The translations under genes were made by a program, and so were the position numbers. 64,000 nucleotides of DNA from Pseudomonas citrullilanati (lineage in GTDB: Bacteria; Pseudomonadota; Gammaproteobacteria; Pseudomonadales; Pseudomonadaceae): positions 1 through 64,000 of the forward strand of contig NZ_JAUQOP010000025.1 in NCBI RefSeq assembly GCF_030580855.1, read 5' to 3'. The notes below the pieces were generated by a model. The model was not told the DNA's origin and did no database searches. It saw nothing but the letters and a program-made list of their open reading frames with translations. Shown here one piece after another: positions 22,601-31,255 of this stretch. Position 1 is the stretch's first letter; each line of letters opens with the position of its first letter.

Positions 22601-25192
22601 TCAGATATCCCAGATCAGGTTGACCGCGAAGTTGCGGCCGGGGGCCGTCAGGCGGTCGAGGTTGGCGGGGCTCAATACCGCCGCTTCGCCGACGCTGTCG
22701 TAGCCACGTACGTCGTCCCACAGCCAGTACTTCTTGTCGGTGAGGTTGTAGAGGCCGCCGCTGACAGTGATGTCCTGGGTCACCTTGTAGAAGCCGCTCA
22801 GGTCGAGGATGCCGAAGCCCGGGGTCTTGAACTGGCCGCTCACGCCATCGGGCGAATTGAAGTTGCTGTCGTCGACGCGGTCTTTTTTCTTCACCAGGGT
22901 CCAGCTGAGCAAGGTGCCGTACTGGTTTTGGTCATAGCCGAGGCCGAACACGCCGGTCAGCGGGTTGACGCTGTTGAGCGGCTGGCCGGTGTCGTTGTTG
23001 CGACCGTAGGCATACGCCACCGAGCCCTGGGTATACAGGCCTTTCGGTGCGCCCAGTACATCCAGGTCGAGGCGGCCCTTGATCTCCGCGCCCTTGATGG
23101 TGGCGTGCTTGATGTTGTTGCTCTGGAAGGTCAACTGGTCGGCGCCGGGGGTGATGGCGTCCTCGTTGATGAAGTCGCGGTACTTGTTGTAGAACACCGC
23201 CACGTCGAACGAGCCGGCGTCGAAGCGGCCACGCAGGCCAGTCTCGTAGCTCTGGCTTTTTTCCGGTTCCAGGTCGGGGTTGGGTGCCACGCTGTAGCCG
23301 ACGCCCGCGTTGTCGAAGCGCCCGTACAAGGCCTTTGCGGTCGGGGTGCGGAAGCCTTCGGCGTACTGGCCGTAGCCGGTGTACTGGTCGGTAAAGGCAT
23401 AGGTCAGGCCAAACTTGGGCGAGACCCGATGCCAGGTCTTGTCGCTGTCGCTCACATTGCCGGCGCCGGTGGGGTCGGCGGTGTTCAGGAACGCCTGGGT
23501 GACATGGGGCTTGAGCTGGGTGTAGTCGTAGCGCAGCCCCGGCGTGAAGGTCCACTTGTCCCAGCTGAGCTGGTCCTGGGCGAACACGCTGTAGGTGTTG
23601 ATGGTCGGGTCCGGGAAGTCGCTGGCCTTGGCCAGCACATCCGCCGCGCTGATGGCGCCCACGGCGGTACAGCCACGGCCGACGGCCAGGCACACGCCAT
23701 TGCCGCTGCGCGAGCCGGTGACCTTCTGTTGCTTGAGCGTGGTGCCGTAGGTCAGCACATGATCGGTGTCGGCGAGGCTGAAGGCCTTGTCCAGTTGCGC
23801 GTCGAAGACCCACTGTTTTTCTTCGTAGAGGGTGTCGCGGGTGCGCAGCACCTGGCGGGTGATCGGGAAGTAGAATTCCTCGGTGCTTTCGTTCGTCTTG
23901 GCGACCTGGTGGTTCAGACTCCACTTCATGTGGTCGGCGAGCGGGCTGTCGAGGGCGAAGCTGTGTTCCAGGCCGAAACGTTCGCGGGTAATGGTGTCGT
24001 TGCCGGTGCGCCATTGGTACATGCCGCCCGGCAGCACACTGGCGGGTATGGCCGGCCCGCCGTTGGAGTACGGGCCGCCGTAGGCGCTTTTCAGGTCGGT
24101 GTCGCGATCATCCTTGTACTTCTCGTAGACCAGGCCCAGGCGCGAATCATCGTTGTAGTTCCAGCCGAGCTTGGCGAGCACGTTGCTGGCGCGCACGTCT
24201 TCCGGGTTGGCGGCGGTGCGGTCCAGGCCGGTGCCGCTGTGGCTGCCATAGGATTCGGTTTCGTGGCCATCGCGCTGGCTGTAGTGCAACAGGCCGTCGA
24301 AGGCACCGCCGCGGCCGGCGACGGTGGCAGACTTGAGCCAACTGTCGTCGGCGGAACTGTAGCCGCTCTTCAGGCGTGCGCCGGCGGCCTGGCCCGGCTT
24401 GATGATGTCATCCGGGTCGAGGGTGAAATAGCTCACGGCGCCGCCAATGGCGTTGCTGCCGTACAGCACCGAGGCCGGGCCGCGGAGGATTTCCACGCGC
24501 TTGACGATTTCCGGGTCGAGGTAGTTGCGCTGGGTCTTGGCATAGGGGCCGTTGAAGAAACCGTCGGGTATGGCGACCCCGTCGACCTGGGTCAGGATCC
24601 GGTTGCCGTCGATGCCGCGGATGTTGTAGCCGCTGATGCCGCCGCGCTGGCCGGCGCCGCCCACCGAAACGCCCGGCTCGTAGCGCACCAGGTCCTTGAG
24701 GGTGTCGACGTTGCCGCGATCCAGCGCCTGGCGGTCATGGACGGTGACAGTGCTCGGCACCGCGGTGACGTCCTGTTCCTGGCGAGTGGCGCTGATGGTC
24801 ACCTGGGGCAGGTTCATCGCGCTGGCGGGGCTGCGTTGTTCCAGGACGATGCTGTTCTCGCCCAGTTTGCGATAGTCCAGGTTCGTCCCCAGCAACAGTC
24901 GCTCCAGGGCCTTGTCCGCCGGCAGCGAGCCGTTCACCCCCGGCGAGGCGACGCCTTCGGCCAGTTCCGCCGGCAGGCCGACCTGCCAGCCGGTGACGGC
25001 GGTGAAGGCGTTCAGCGCCGAGACCAAGGGTTGCCGGGCGATGGCGAAGGTGTAGTCGCCCATGTTCCTGGCGGGTGCTTGCGCAGCGGTGGCCGCGATG
25101 GCGGGGACCGGGCCGGCCATCAGCAGGGCGGCGGTCAGCAGCGACAGCGTGCAAGAAGGGGCGAGGAACCGGCAAGTAAGGCGAGAGGACAT
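22601..25192 (-). CDS. TonB-dependent heme/hemoprotein receptor with N-terminal STN signalling domain
   Basis: This 863-residue outer-membrane receptor has a signal peptide at 1-~35 (ending AAQA). A secretin/TonB short N-terminal (STN) domain follows at about 44-115 and transmits ligand binding to the FecR-type regulator. A TonB-box/plug region runs from about 120, with RGPASVLYGSNAIGGAVSY as the plug hallmark, and the rest is a 22-strand barrel. The FRTPTAKALYG and NPDLEPEKSQSYETGLRG blocks are typical of HasR/PhuR/HxuA-type heme receptors. The chosen ATG has a GGAG ribosome site. The order sigma-FecR-receptor-hemO resembles the HxuIRA or HasISR heme-signalling systems. The precise name is uncertain, so no symbol is assigned. 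Confidence 0.9.
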   Translation of the reverse strand: MSSRLTCRFLAPSCTLSLLTAALLMAGPVPAIAATAAQAPARNMGDYTFAIARQPLVSALNAFTAVTGWQVGLPAELAEGVASPGVNGSLPADKALERLLLGTNLDYRKLGENSIVLEQRSPASAMNLPQVTISATRQEQDVTAVPSTVTVHDRQALDRGNVDTLKDLVRYEPGVSVGGAGQRGGISGYNIRGIDGNRILTQVDGVAIPDGFFNGPYAKTQRNYLDPEIVKRVEILRGPASVLYGSNAIGGAVSYFTLDPDDIIKPGQAAGARLKSGYSSADDSWLKSATVAGRGGAFDGLLHYSQRDGHETESYGSHSGTGLDRTAANPEDVRASNVLAKLGWNYNDDSRLGLVYEKYKDDRDTDLKSAYGGPYSNGGPAIPASVLPGGMYQWRTGNDTITRERFGLEHSFALDSPLADHMKWSLNHQVAKTNESTEEFYFPITRQVLRTRDTLYEEKQWVFDAQLDKAFSLADTDHVLTYGTTLKQQKVTGSRSGNGVCLAVGRGCTAVGAISAADVLAKASDFPDPTINTYSVFAQDQLSWDKWTFTPGLRYDYTQLKPHVTQAFLNTADPTGAGNVSDSDKTWHRVSPKFGLTYAFTDQYTGYGQYAEGFRTPTAKALYGRFDNAGVGYSVAPNPDLEPEKSQSYETGLRGRFDAGSFDVAVFYNKYRDFINEDAITPGADQLTFQSNNIKHATIKGAEIKGRLDLDVLGAPKGLYTQGSVAYAYGRNNDTGQPLNSVNPLTGVFGLGYDQNQYGTLLSWTLVKKKDRVDDSNFNSPDGVSGQFKTPGFGILDLSGFYKVTQDITVSGGLYNLTDKKYWLWDDVRGYDSVGEAAVLSPANLDRLTAPGRNFAVNLIWDI

Positions 25193-25297
25193 CGATAGCG
25201 CTCCGTGTCGCATCTGTTATAGGGTGCAGATCGCATGGCTGGATGCGAATCAATTGCATTGGCTATAACGAGACGAACCAGCGAAGCCTATCGAGTA

Positions 25298-25313
25298 AAA
25301 ATAATTCTCATTT
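25298..25313 (-). promoter_or_regulatory. Fur-like/ECF promoter element ahead of the heme receptor gene
   Basis: On the minus strand AAATGAGAATTATTTT lies about 105 bases upstream of the receptor ATG, overlapping the fecR stop. The left half resembles a Fur half-site and the AT-rich block is typical of iron-starvation sigma promoters. Only pattern similarity supports it. Confidence 0.3.
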
Positions 25314-26271
25314 AGTTGAAAATCACCAGCGCCGGGAATTCCTGCAGGCGCGCCGAGGTGATCTGGGCCAGGGAACGCACCACGTCCAGCGGCTGGTCGA
25401 GGCGATAGTTGCCGGTCACCGCGACGCCGGCCAACCGCTCGTTGGTGTTGATGATCCAACCGGGGTAATAGCGTTGCAGTTCCGCCAGTACCTGGCTCAA
25501 CGGCCGGTTCTCGAACACCAGCCGGCCCTGGACCCAGGCCAGGTCCGTGGCGCTGTCGAGCCGGGCCGGGCGGTCGAAGCCGTTGGGGCCGATGCGGATG
25601 CTTTCCCCGGCCGACAGCCGCACATGGCTGTCGTTGCGACTGGCCCGCAGGTCGACATCGCCGCGTTGCACCTGGACCTGGGCCACGCCGTCGAGGTAGC
25701 GCACCGCGAAGGTGGTGTCGCTGACGCTGGCGGTGACCGGGCCGGCGTCGATTTCCAGTGGCAGGTTGCGGTTGGCGGGCACCTCGAAAAACGCTTCGCC
25801 CTTGTACAGGCGGGCCACGTGTCGCTGTTCGTTGAACGTGCTGGAGAACGCCGAGTCGGTGTTGAGCAGGACCTTGGAGCCATCTTCCAGTTGCAGGCGC
25901 TGGCGCTCACCGACCACGGTCAGGTGATCGGCCTGCAAGCGCAGGGGCAAATCGCCGAAGTTGAACAGGCCGAGGAACAGCACGGCGGCGGTCGCCAGGG
26001 GTTTCCAATGGGCACGCAGGCGTGAGCGGCGGCTGGCCTTGGGCACGGCGTCGAGCTGCCGGGCACTTTCCAGCACCTGCGGGCCTTCCCAGATCGCCTT
26101 CGCCCGGGCGAAGGCCTCGCCATGGCGCGGATCGGCCGCCAGCCAGACCTGGAACTGCCGGGTCTGTTCCTCGCTGGGGTGCTCCAGCAGGATCAGCCAG
26201 TCGAGCGCCTGTTCCATGGCATGGGCGGTGTGCGCCGCAGCGGTCTCGGGTGAGTGATGGTTGTCCGTCAC
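25312..26271 (-). CDS. FecR-family transmembrane sigma regulator (anti-sigma factor)
   Basis: This 319-residue protein has an N-terminal cytoplasmic part with the DUF4880/FecR_N motif (ALDWLILLEHPSEEQTRQFQVWLAADPRHGEAFARAKAIWEG, about 19-68). A single transmembrane helix follows (about 88-104, PLATAAVLFLGLFNFGD), then a periplasmic FecR domain with the EDGSKVLLNTDSAFSS hallmark near 128-143. It senses the receptor's STN domain and controls the adjacent ECF sigma factor. The start codon is GTG. It is 119 bases upstream of the receptor gene and 86 bases after the sigma gene. The residue after the membrane helix departs from the FpvR-type layout, as expected for FecR/HxuR-like proteins. Confidence 0.93.
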   Translation of the reverse strand: MTDNHHSPETAAAHTAHAMEQALDWLILLEHPSEEQTRQFQVWLAADPRHGEAFARAKAIWEGPQVLESARQLDAVPKASRRSRLRAHWKPLATAAVLFLGLFNFGDLPLRLQADHLTVVGERQRLQLEDGSKVLLNTDSAFSSTFNEQRHVARLYKGEAFFEVPANRNLPLEIDAGPVTASVSDTTFAVRYLDGVAQVQVQRGDVDLRASRNDSHVRLSAGESIRIGPNGFDRPARLDSATDLAWVQGRLVFENRPLSQVLAELQRYYPGWIINTNERLAGVAVTGNYRLDQPLDVVRSLAQITSARLQEFPALVIFN

Positions 26272-26357
26272 GTTGGCTACTCGGTGTGAATGGCAGGTGG
26301 CAAGCTACAAGCGGCAGGCCGCGGATGGCAAGCCCAGCGCCACGGTGGGCGTGGCGC

Positions 26358-26864
26358 TCACGGCTGGCAACTCCCCACACAGATCGCCATGATCAGCTTC
26401 AGTTCCTTTTGCACCGTGCTGGACGATACGCCCAGTTGCGCGGCGATGTCCTGGTAACGCAGGCCATGCAGGCGGCTGAGGATGAAGATCCGCTGCTGGC
26501 GCGGGCTCAGCGCCTGCAGGCTGACATTCAGGCGTTCGAGCATCTGCCCGGCATGGACGGCGTCCTCGGCGCTGCCCTGGGGCGCGACCACATTGTGGAC
26601 CACCTCCAGGGGGACATCGTCCAGCACGGTCCGCGAGCGCAGCCGGCGGGCGCGCAGGTGATCCCGCGCCAGGTTGCGAGCGGTCTGGAAGACAAAGGGT
26701 TCGAGGTGCTCGACCGGGCGTTCGGCCAATGCGCGGGAGACGCGCAGGTAGGTTTCCTGGAGCAGGTCCTCGGCGGTACTGGGGTTGTTGACCATGCGCT
26801 CGAGGGTGCGCAGCAGCGGCATGCGCTGGGCGAGGAAGACGTGGTGGAAGCGCGATTGACTCAC
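26358..26864 (-). CDS. ECF sigma factor of the iron-starvation (FecI) group
   Basis: This 168-residue sigma factor has a region 2 near 10-80 (LERMVNNPSTAEDLLQETYLRV) with the AEDLLQ motif of FecI-type factors. Region 4 is at about 110-160 (LSPRQQRIFILSRLHGLRYQDIAAQLGVSSSTVQKEL), holding the DNA-binding helix-turn-helix. The GTG start has no strong ribosome site. A near-perfect Fur box lies 26-44 bases upstream, so the gene should be repressed by iron. It should transcribe the downstream TonB heme receptor gene when released by the FecR-like partner. This is the top gene of the heme-signalling module. Confidence 0.93.
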   Translation of the reverse strand: MSQSRFHHVFLAQRMPLLRTLERMVNNPSTAEDLLQETYLRVSRALAERPVEHLEPFVFQTARNLARDHLRARRLRSRTVLDDVPLEVVHNVVAPQGSAEDAVHAGQMLERLNVSLQALSPRQQRIFILSRLHGLRYQDIAAQLGVSSSTVQKELKLIMAICVGSCQP

Positions 26865-26889
26865 GGTAAGGCCCGATCCGATTCGAGTA

Positions 26890-26908
26890 GATGATAATGC
26901 TTATCATC
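26890..26908 (-). promoter_or_regulatory. Fur box controlling the heme-uptake sigma factor gene
   Basis: GATGATAATGCTTATCATC matches the 19-base Fur consensus (GATAATGATAATCATTATC) with strong dyad symmetry: ATGATAA, three bases, then TTATCAT. It lies about 26-44 bases upstream of the GTG start of the ECF sigma gene, at the expected promoter position. Confidence 0.85.
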
Positions 26909-26952
26909 TGCTGAGCGGGTCAAGCCTGGAATTGTTACCACTGTCGAGCCTT

Positions 26953-27042
26953 TGTGGGAGCGGGCTTGCTCGCGATGGCGTCCGGTCAGCCTGCATCATC
27001 GATAGCTGATCCAGCGCTATCGCGAGCAAGCTCGCTCCCACA
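26953..27042. repeat. REP pair (inverted)
   Basis: A GCGGGCTTGCTCGCGA-type unit faces an inverse GCGAGCAAGCTCGC unit, located between the sigma-factor region and the end of gap. Confidence 0.85.
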
Positions 27043-27067
27043 GGGAAGCTCAATACTACGGTGTCGG

Positions 27068-28069
27068 TTATTCGGCGTTACACAACGCCAGGCAGTTATC
27101 GAGCATGCGGTTGGAGAAGCCCCATTCGTTGTCATACCAGGCCAACACCTTGAGCAGCTTGCCGCTGGCCTTGGTGTGGTTGGCGTCGAAGATCGACGAC
27201 AGCGGGTTATGGTTGAAGTCGCTCGAAACCAGCGGCAGGCTGTTGTAGCCGAGGATCTTCGAATGCTGGCTGGCCTGGCGCAGCAGTTCGTTGACCTCTT
27301 CGGCCGATGCCTCGCGCTTGAGCTGCACGGTGAGGTCCACCAGGGACACGTTGATCACCGGCACGCGCACGGCCATGCCGGTCAGCTTGCCGGCCAGTTC
27401 CGGCAGTACCAGGCCGACCGCTTCGGCGGCGCCGGTCTTGCTCGGGATCATGTTCTGGGTGGCCGACCGGGCGCGGTATGGGTCGGTGTGGTACACGTCG
27501 GTCAGGTTCTGGTCGTTGGTGTAGGCGTGGATGGTGGTCATCAGGCCACTCTCGATGCCCAGTTCGCGGTGCAGCACCTGGGCCACCGGGGCCAGGCAGT
27601 TGGTGGTGCACGACGCGTTGGAAATGATCTGGTGCGACTGGCGCAGGATGTCGTGGTTCACGCCATACACGACGGTGGCATCGGCACCCTTGGCCGGGGC
27701 CGAGATGATGACCTTGCGGGCGCCGGCGCTGATGTGGGCGGCAGCCTTGGCACGGTCGGTGAACAGGCCGGTGCATTCGAACACCACGTCGATCTTCTCG
27801 GCGGCCCAGGGCAGTTCGGCCGGGTTGCGGATGGCGCTGACCGAGATGCGGTCGCCATTGACCGTCAGGCTTTCATGATCGTGCTGTACATCGGCATCGA
27901 ACGTGCCGTGGACGGTGTCGTACTTGAGCAGGTGGGCATTGATCGCGCTGTCGCCCAGGTCGTTGATGGCGACGATCTGCAAGTCGCGACGATAGCCTTG
28001 GGTATACAGTGCGCGTAGGACGTTGCGGCCGATGCGGCCAAAACCATTGATTGCGATTCGAAGAGTCAT
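27068..28069 (-). CDS. gap: Glyceraldehyde-3-phosphate dehydrogenase, type I
   Basis: This 333-residue enzyme oxidises glyceraldehyde-3-phosphate made by the Entner-Doudoroff aldolase. The Rossmann motif INGFGRIGRNVLRA is at 5-18 and the catalytic SNASCTTNCLAP segment has the active-site Cys near 154. The phosphate/substrate binding stretch GLMTTIHAYTNDQ and the C-terminal WYDNEWGFSNRMLD are also present. The ATG at 28069 (MTLRIAINGFG) was chosen over an in-frame GTG three codons upstream. The gene is divergent from edd, and a HexR operator lies 23 bases upstream of its ATG, so it belongs to the HexR regulon. Confidence 0.96.
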   Translation of the reverse strand: MTLRIAINGFGRIGRNVLRALYTQGYRRDLQIVAINDLGDSAINAHLLKYDTVHGTFDADVQHDHESLTVNGDRISVSAIRNPAELPWAAEKIDVVFECTGLFTDRAKAAAHISAGARKVIISAPAKGADATVVYGVNHDILRQSHQIISNASCTTNCLAPVAQVLHRELGIESGLMTTIHAYTNDQNLTDVYHTDPYRARSATQNMIPSKTGAAEAVGLVLPELAGKLTGMAVRVPVINVSLVDLTVQLKREASAEEVNELLRQASQHSKILGYNSLPLVSSDFNHNPLSSIFDANHTKASGKLLKVLAWYDNEWGFSNRMLDNCLALCNAE

Positions 28070-28091
28070 TAACTGCACCGCCGTCGATTTG

Positions 28092-28106
28092 TTGTTGGAA
28101 TTACAA
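28092..28106. promoter_or_regulatory. HexR operator of gap
   Basis: TTGT-N7-ACAA (TTGTTGGAATTACAA) matches the half-sites described for Pseudomonas HexR. It lies 23-37 bases upstream of the gap ATG on the gap side of the divergent gap/edd region. HexR releases DNA in response to 2-keto-3-deoxy-6-phosphogluconate. Confidence 0.75.
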
Positions 28107-28153
28107 GATTATTCGCATAAAAATAGAAAACAAGCCTTTTTAATGGCAATATT

Positions 28154-28168
28154 TTGTTTTATCTACAA
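28154..28168. promoter_or_regulatory. HexR operator of edd
   Basis: A second TTGT-N7-ACAA element (TTGTTTTATCTACAA) lies in the same divergent region, 62 bases (about six helical turns) from the gap-proximal site. It is placed to repress the edd-glk-gltR-gtrS promoter. Confidence 0.75.
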
Positions 28169-28288
28169 CGAGTGACCTGAATCAACTGGTCCGAACGGTC
28201 AAGAAACCGCCTGTCGCCCAGCGCGCCGCGGCCTTTTGACCAGCATAGACAATCAGGTCGCCACATCCGTTAGCCTGGAGTTCTACAC

Positions 28289-30115
28289 ATGCATCCCCGC
28301 GTTCTTGAGGTCACCGAACGGCTTATCGCCCGCAGCCGCGCCACGCGTCAGGCTTACCTTGCATTGATCCGCGGTGCAGCCAGCGACGGTCCGATGCGCG
28401 GCAAATTGCAATGCGCCAACTTCGCCCACGGCGTCGCCGGGTGCGGCAGTGAAGACAAACACCACCTGCGGATGATGAACGCCGCCAACATCGCGATCGT
28501 GTCGTCCTATAACGACATGCTGTCGGCCCACCAGCCCTACGAAACCTTCCCGGAACAGATCAAGCAGGCGCTGCGCGAAATCGGCTCGGTCGGTCAGTTC
28601 GCCGGTGGCACGCCCGCCATGTGCGACGGCGTGACCCAGGGTGAGGCGGGGATGGAACTGAGCCTGCCGAGCCGCGAGGTGATCGCGTTGTCCACGGCGG
28701 TGGCGCTGTCCCATAACATGTTCGACGGGGCGCTGATGCTCGGTATCTGCGACAAGATCGTGCCCGGCCTGATGATGGGCGCGCTGCGCTTCGGTCACTT
28801 GCCGATGATCTTCGTGCCGGGCGGGCCGATGGTCTCGGGCATTTCCAACAAGGAAAAGGCCGACGTGCGCCAGCGCTACGCCGAAGGCAAGGCCACCCGC
28901 GAAGAGCTGCTGGAATCGGAGATGAAGTCCTACCACAGCCCGGGCACCTGCACCTTCTACGGCACCGCCAACACCAACCAACTGCTGATGGAAGTGATGG
29001 GCCTGCACCTGCCGGGCGCTTCGTTCGTCAACCCGAACACGCCACTGCGCGACGCCCTGACCCGCGAAGCGGCGTTCCAGGTCACGCGCATGACCAAGCA
29101 AAGCGGCAACTTCATGCCCATCGGCGAGATCGTCGACGAGCGCTCGCTGGTCAACTCCATCGTCGCCCTGCACGCCACCGGCGGCTCGACCAACCACACC
29201 CTGCACATGCCGGCCATCGCCATGGCGGCGGGCATCCAGCTGACCTGGCAGGACATGGCCGACCTATCCGAGGTGGTGCCGACCCTGAGCCACGTCTACC
29301 CGAACGGCAAGGCCGACATCAACCACTTCCAGGCGGCGGGCGGCATGTCGTTCCTGATCCGCGAACTGCTGGAGGCCGGCCTGCTCCACGAGAACGTCAA
29401 CACCGTGCTGGGGCACGGCCTGAGTCGCTACACCCAGGAGCCATTCCTCGAGGACGGCAAGCTGGTGTGGCGCGACGGCCCGATCGAAAGCCTCGACGAA
29501 AACATCCTGCGCCCGGTGGCCCGCGCGTTTTCGCCGGAGGGCGGGTTGCGGGTCATGGAGGGCAACCTGGGCCGTGGCGTGATGAAAGTCTCGGCGGTGG
29601 CCCTGGAAAACCAGGTCGTCGAAGCGCCGGCCATGGTGTTCCAGGACCAACAGGACCTGGCCGACGCCTTCAAGGCCGGCTTGCTGGAGAAGGATTTCGT
29701 CGCGGTGATGCGCTTCCAGGGGCCGCGCTCCAACGGCATGCCCGAGCTGCACAAGATGACCCCGTTCCTCGGCTCGCTGCAGGACCGCGGCTTCAAGGTG
29801 GCACTGGTCACCGACGGACGGATGTCCGGCGCTTCGGGCAAGATCCCGGCGGCCATTCATGTCAGTCCCGAAGCCTATGTCGGTGGTGCATTGGCCCGGG
29901 TGCAGGAGGGCGATATCATCCGCGTCGATGGCGTCAAAGGCACCCTGGAACTGAAGGTGGACGCCGAGGAATTCGCCGCGCGCGAGCCGGCCAAGGGCCT
30001 GTTGGGCAACAACATCGGCACCGGTCGAGAGCTGTTCGGCTTCATGCGCATGGCCTTCAGCTCGGCAGAGCAGGGCGCCAGCGCCTTCACCGCTGCCCTG
30101 GAGACGATTAATTGA
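28289..30115 (+). CDS. edd: Phosphogluconate dehydratase Edd
   Basis: This 608-residue enzyme dehydrates 6-phosphogluconate to 2-keto-3-deoxy-6-phosphogluconate, the first committed step of the Entner-Doudoroff pathway. It is of the IlvD/Edd family and has cluster-ligand and metal-site motifs: PAMCDGVTQGEAGMELS near 110-126, SPGTCTFYGTANTNQ near 216-230, and ATGGSTNHTLH near 294-304. The C-terminal LVTDGRMSGASGKIPAAIHVSPEA block is also typical. It is the first gene of edd-glk-gltR-gtrS and divergent from gap. It overlaps glk by four bases. Expected repression is by HexR. Confidence 0.97.
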   Translation: MHPRVLEVTERLIARSRATRQAYLALIRGAASDGPMRGKLQCANFAHGVAGCGSEDKHHLRMMNAANIAIVSSYNDMLSAHQPYETFPEQIKQALREIGSVGQFAGGTPAMCDGVTQGEAGMELSLPSREVIALSTAVALSHNMFDGALMLGICDKIVPGLMMGALRFGHLPMIFVPGGPMVSGISNKEKADVRQRYAEGKATREELLESEMKSYHSPGTCTFYGTANTNQLLMEVMGLHLPGASFVNPNTPLRDALTREAAFQVTRMTKQSGNFMPIGEIVDERSLVNSIVALHATGGSTNHTLHMPAIAMAAGIQLTWQDMADLSEVVPTLSHVYPNGKADINHFQAAGGMSFLIRELLEAGLLHENVNTVLGHGLSRYTQEPFLEDGKLVWRDGPIESLDENILRPVARAFSPEGGLRVMEGNLGRGVMKVSAVALENQVVEAPAMVFQDQQDLADAFKAGLLEKDFVAVMRFQGPRSNGMPELHKMTPFLGSLQDRGFKVALVTDGRMSGASGKIPAAIHVSPEAYVGGALARVQEGDIIRVDGVKGTLELKVDAEEFAAREPAKGLLGNNIGTGRELFGFMRMAFSSAEQGASAFTAALETIN

Positions 30116-31071
30116 AACTGGCTTTGGTCGGTGACATCGGTGGGACCAACGCACGCTTCGCGTTGTGGAAGAACCACAACCTGGAAAACATCCAGGTGCT
30201 GGCCACCGCGGATTACGCCTGCCCGGAGGATGCCATCAAGGTTTACCTGGCCGGCCTGGGCATGGCGCCCGGGGCCATCGGCTCGGTGTGCCTGTCGGTG
30301 GCGGGACCGGTGGGGGGCGATACGTTCCGTTTCACCAACAACCACTGGCGCCTGAGCAACCTGGCGTTCTGCCAGACGCTGCAGGTGGAGAAGCTGTTGC
30401 TGGTCAATGACTTCTCGGCCATGGCCCTGGGCATGACCTGCCTGCGTCCCGATGAGTACCGCGTCGTGTGCGAAGGCACCCCGGAGCCGATGCGCCCGGC
30501 GGTGGTGATCGGGCCGGGTACCGGGCTCGGCGTGGGGACGTTGCTGGACCTGGGGGGCGGCCGGTTCGCGGCGTTGCCCGGGGAGGGTGGTCACGTCGAC
30601 CTGCCGATGAGCAGTCCGCGGGAAACCCAGCTCTGGCAGCACATCTACAACGAGATCGGCCACGTCAGCGCCGAAACCGCCTTGAGCGGCAGCGGCTTGC
30701 CGCGGGTGTACCGGGCCATTTGTGCGGTGGACGGCCATGAGCCGGTGCTCGATACGCCCGAGTCCATCACCGCCGCCGGCCTGGCCGGCGACCCCATCGC
30801 CCTGGAAGTGCTCGAACAGTTCTGCCGCTGGCTGGGGCGCGTGGCCGGCAACAATGTGCTGACCGTTGGTGGGCGCGGTGGCGTCTTCATCGTCGGTGGG
30901 GTGGTCCCACGGTTTGCCGATTTCTTCCTGGAAAGCGGTTTCGCCCGATGCTTCGCCGACAAGGGTTGCATGAGCGATTACTTCAAGGGCATTCCGGTCT
31001 GGCTGGTCACGGCGCCGTACTCGGGCCTGATGGGCGCGGGCGTGGCGTTGGAGCAGTCGACCCCCGCTTAA
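30112..31071 (+). CDS. glk: Glucokinase Glk
   Basis: This 319-residue cytoplasmic kinase phosphorylates glucose entering through the Gts transporter. The N-terminal ATP-phosphate motif LVGDIGGTNARFALW (about 4-18) is intact, as are the substrate region VNDFSAMALG near 97-106 and GPGTGLGVGTLL near 132-143. The EGGHVDLP and NNVLTVGGRGGVFIVGGVVPR motifs are also present. The start appears to be a TTG that overlaps the edd stop (TTGA), with no ATG in the right place, so translation should be coupled to edd. No other start gives the complete family N-terminus. Confidence 0.95.
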   Translation: MKLALVGDIGGTNARFALWKNHNLENIQVLATADYACPEDAIKVYLAGLGMAPGAIGSVCLSVAGPVGGDTFRFTNNHWRLSNLAFCQTLQVEKLLLVNDFSAMALGMTCLRPDEYRVVCEGTPEPMRPAVVIGPGTGLGVGTLLDLGGGRFAALPGEGGHVDLPMSSPRETQLWQHIYNEIGHVSAETALSGSGLPRVYRAICAVDGHEPVLDTPESITAAGLAGDPIALEVLEQFCRWLGRVAGNNVLTVGGRGGVFIVGGVVPRFADFFLESGFARCFADKGCMSDYFKGIPVWLVTAPYSGLMGAGVALEQSTPA

Positions 31072-31088
31072 AGTTTGAATGTGTCCCC

Positions 31089-31178
31089 TGTGGGAGCGAG
31101 CTTGCTCGCGATAGCGGAGTATCAGTCGCCATTGATGTTGGCTGATACACCGCTATCGCGAGCAAGCTCGCTCCCACA
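31089..31178. repeat. REP pair (inverted)
   Basis: Two GCGAGCTTGCTCGCGA-type units are in inverse orientation with a spacer containing GGCTGATACACCG, between glk and gltR. It lies inside the probable edd-glk-gltR-gtrS transcript. Confidence 0.85.
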
Positions 31179-31255
31179 GAGTTTTTGTAGTGTATTTGTA
31201 GGCTGTATCCATCAGGCATAATCCGCCCTAATCCAAACAACAAGGACGCGGCCCT

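Noticed and set aside
22319..25198. 959-residue plus-strand open frame opposite the TonB heme receptor and heme oxygenase genes
   Set aside because: It is another shadow frame produced by strong third-position GC bias; the minus-strand receptor and heme oxygenase have full family motifs and ribosome sites.
28230..28288. Additional PtxS or GltR sites before edd
   Set aside because: Only loose partial matches were found; no symmetric or repeated element could be defended.
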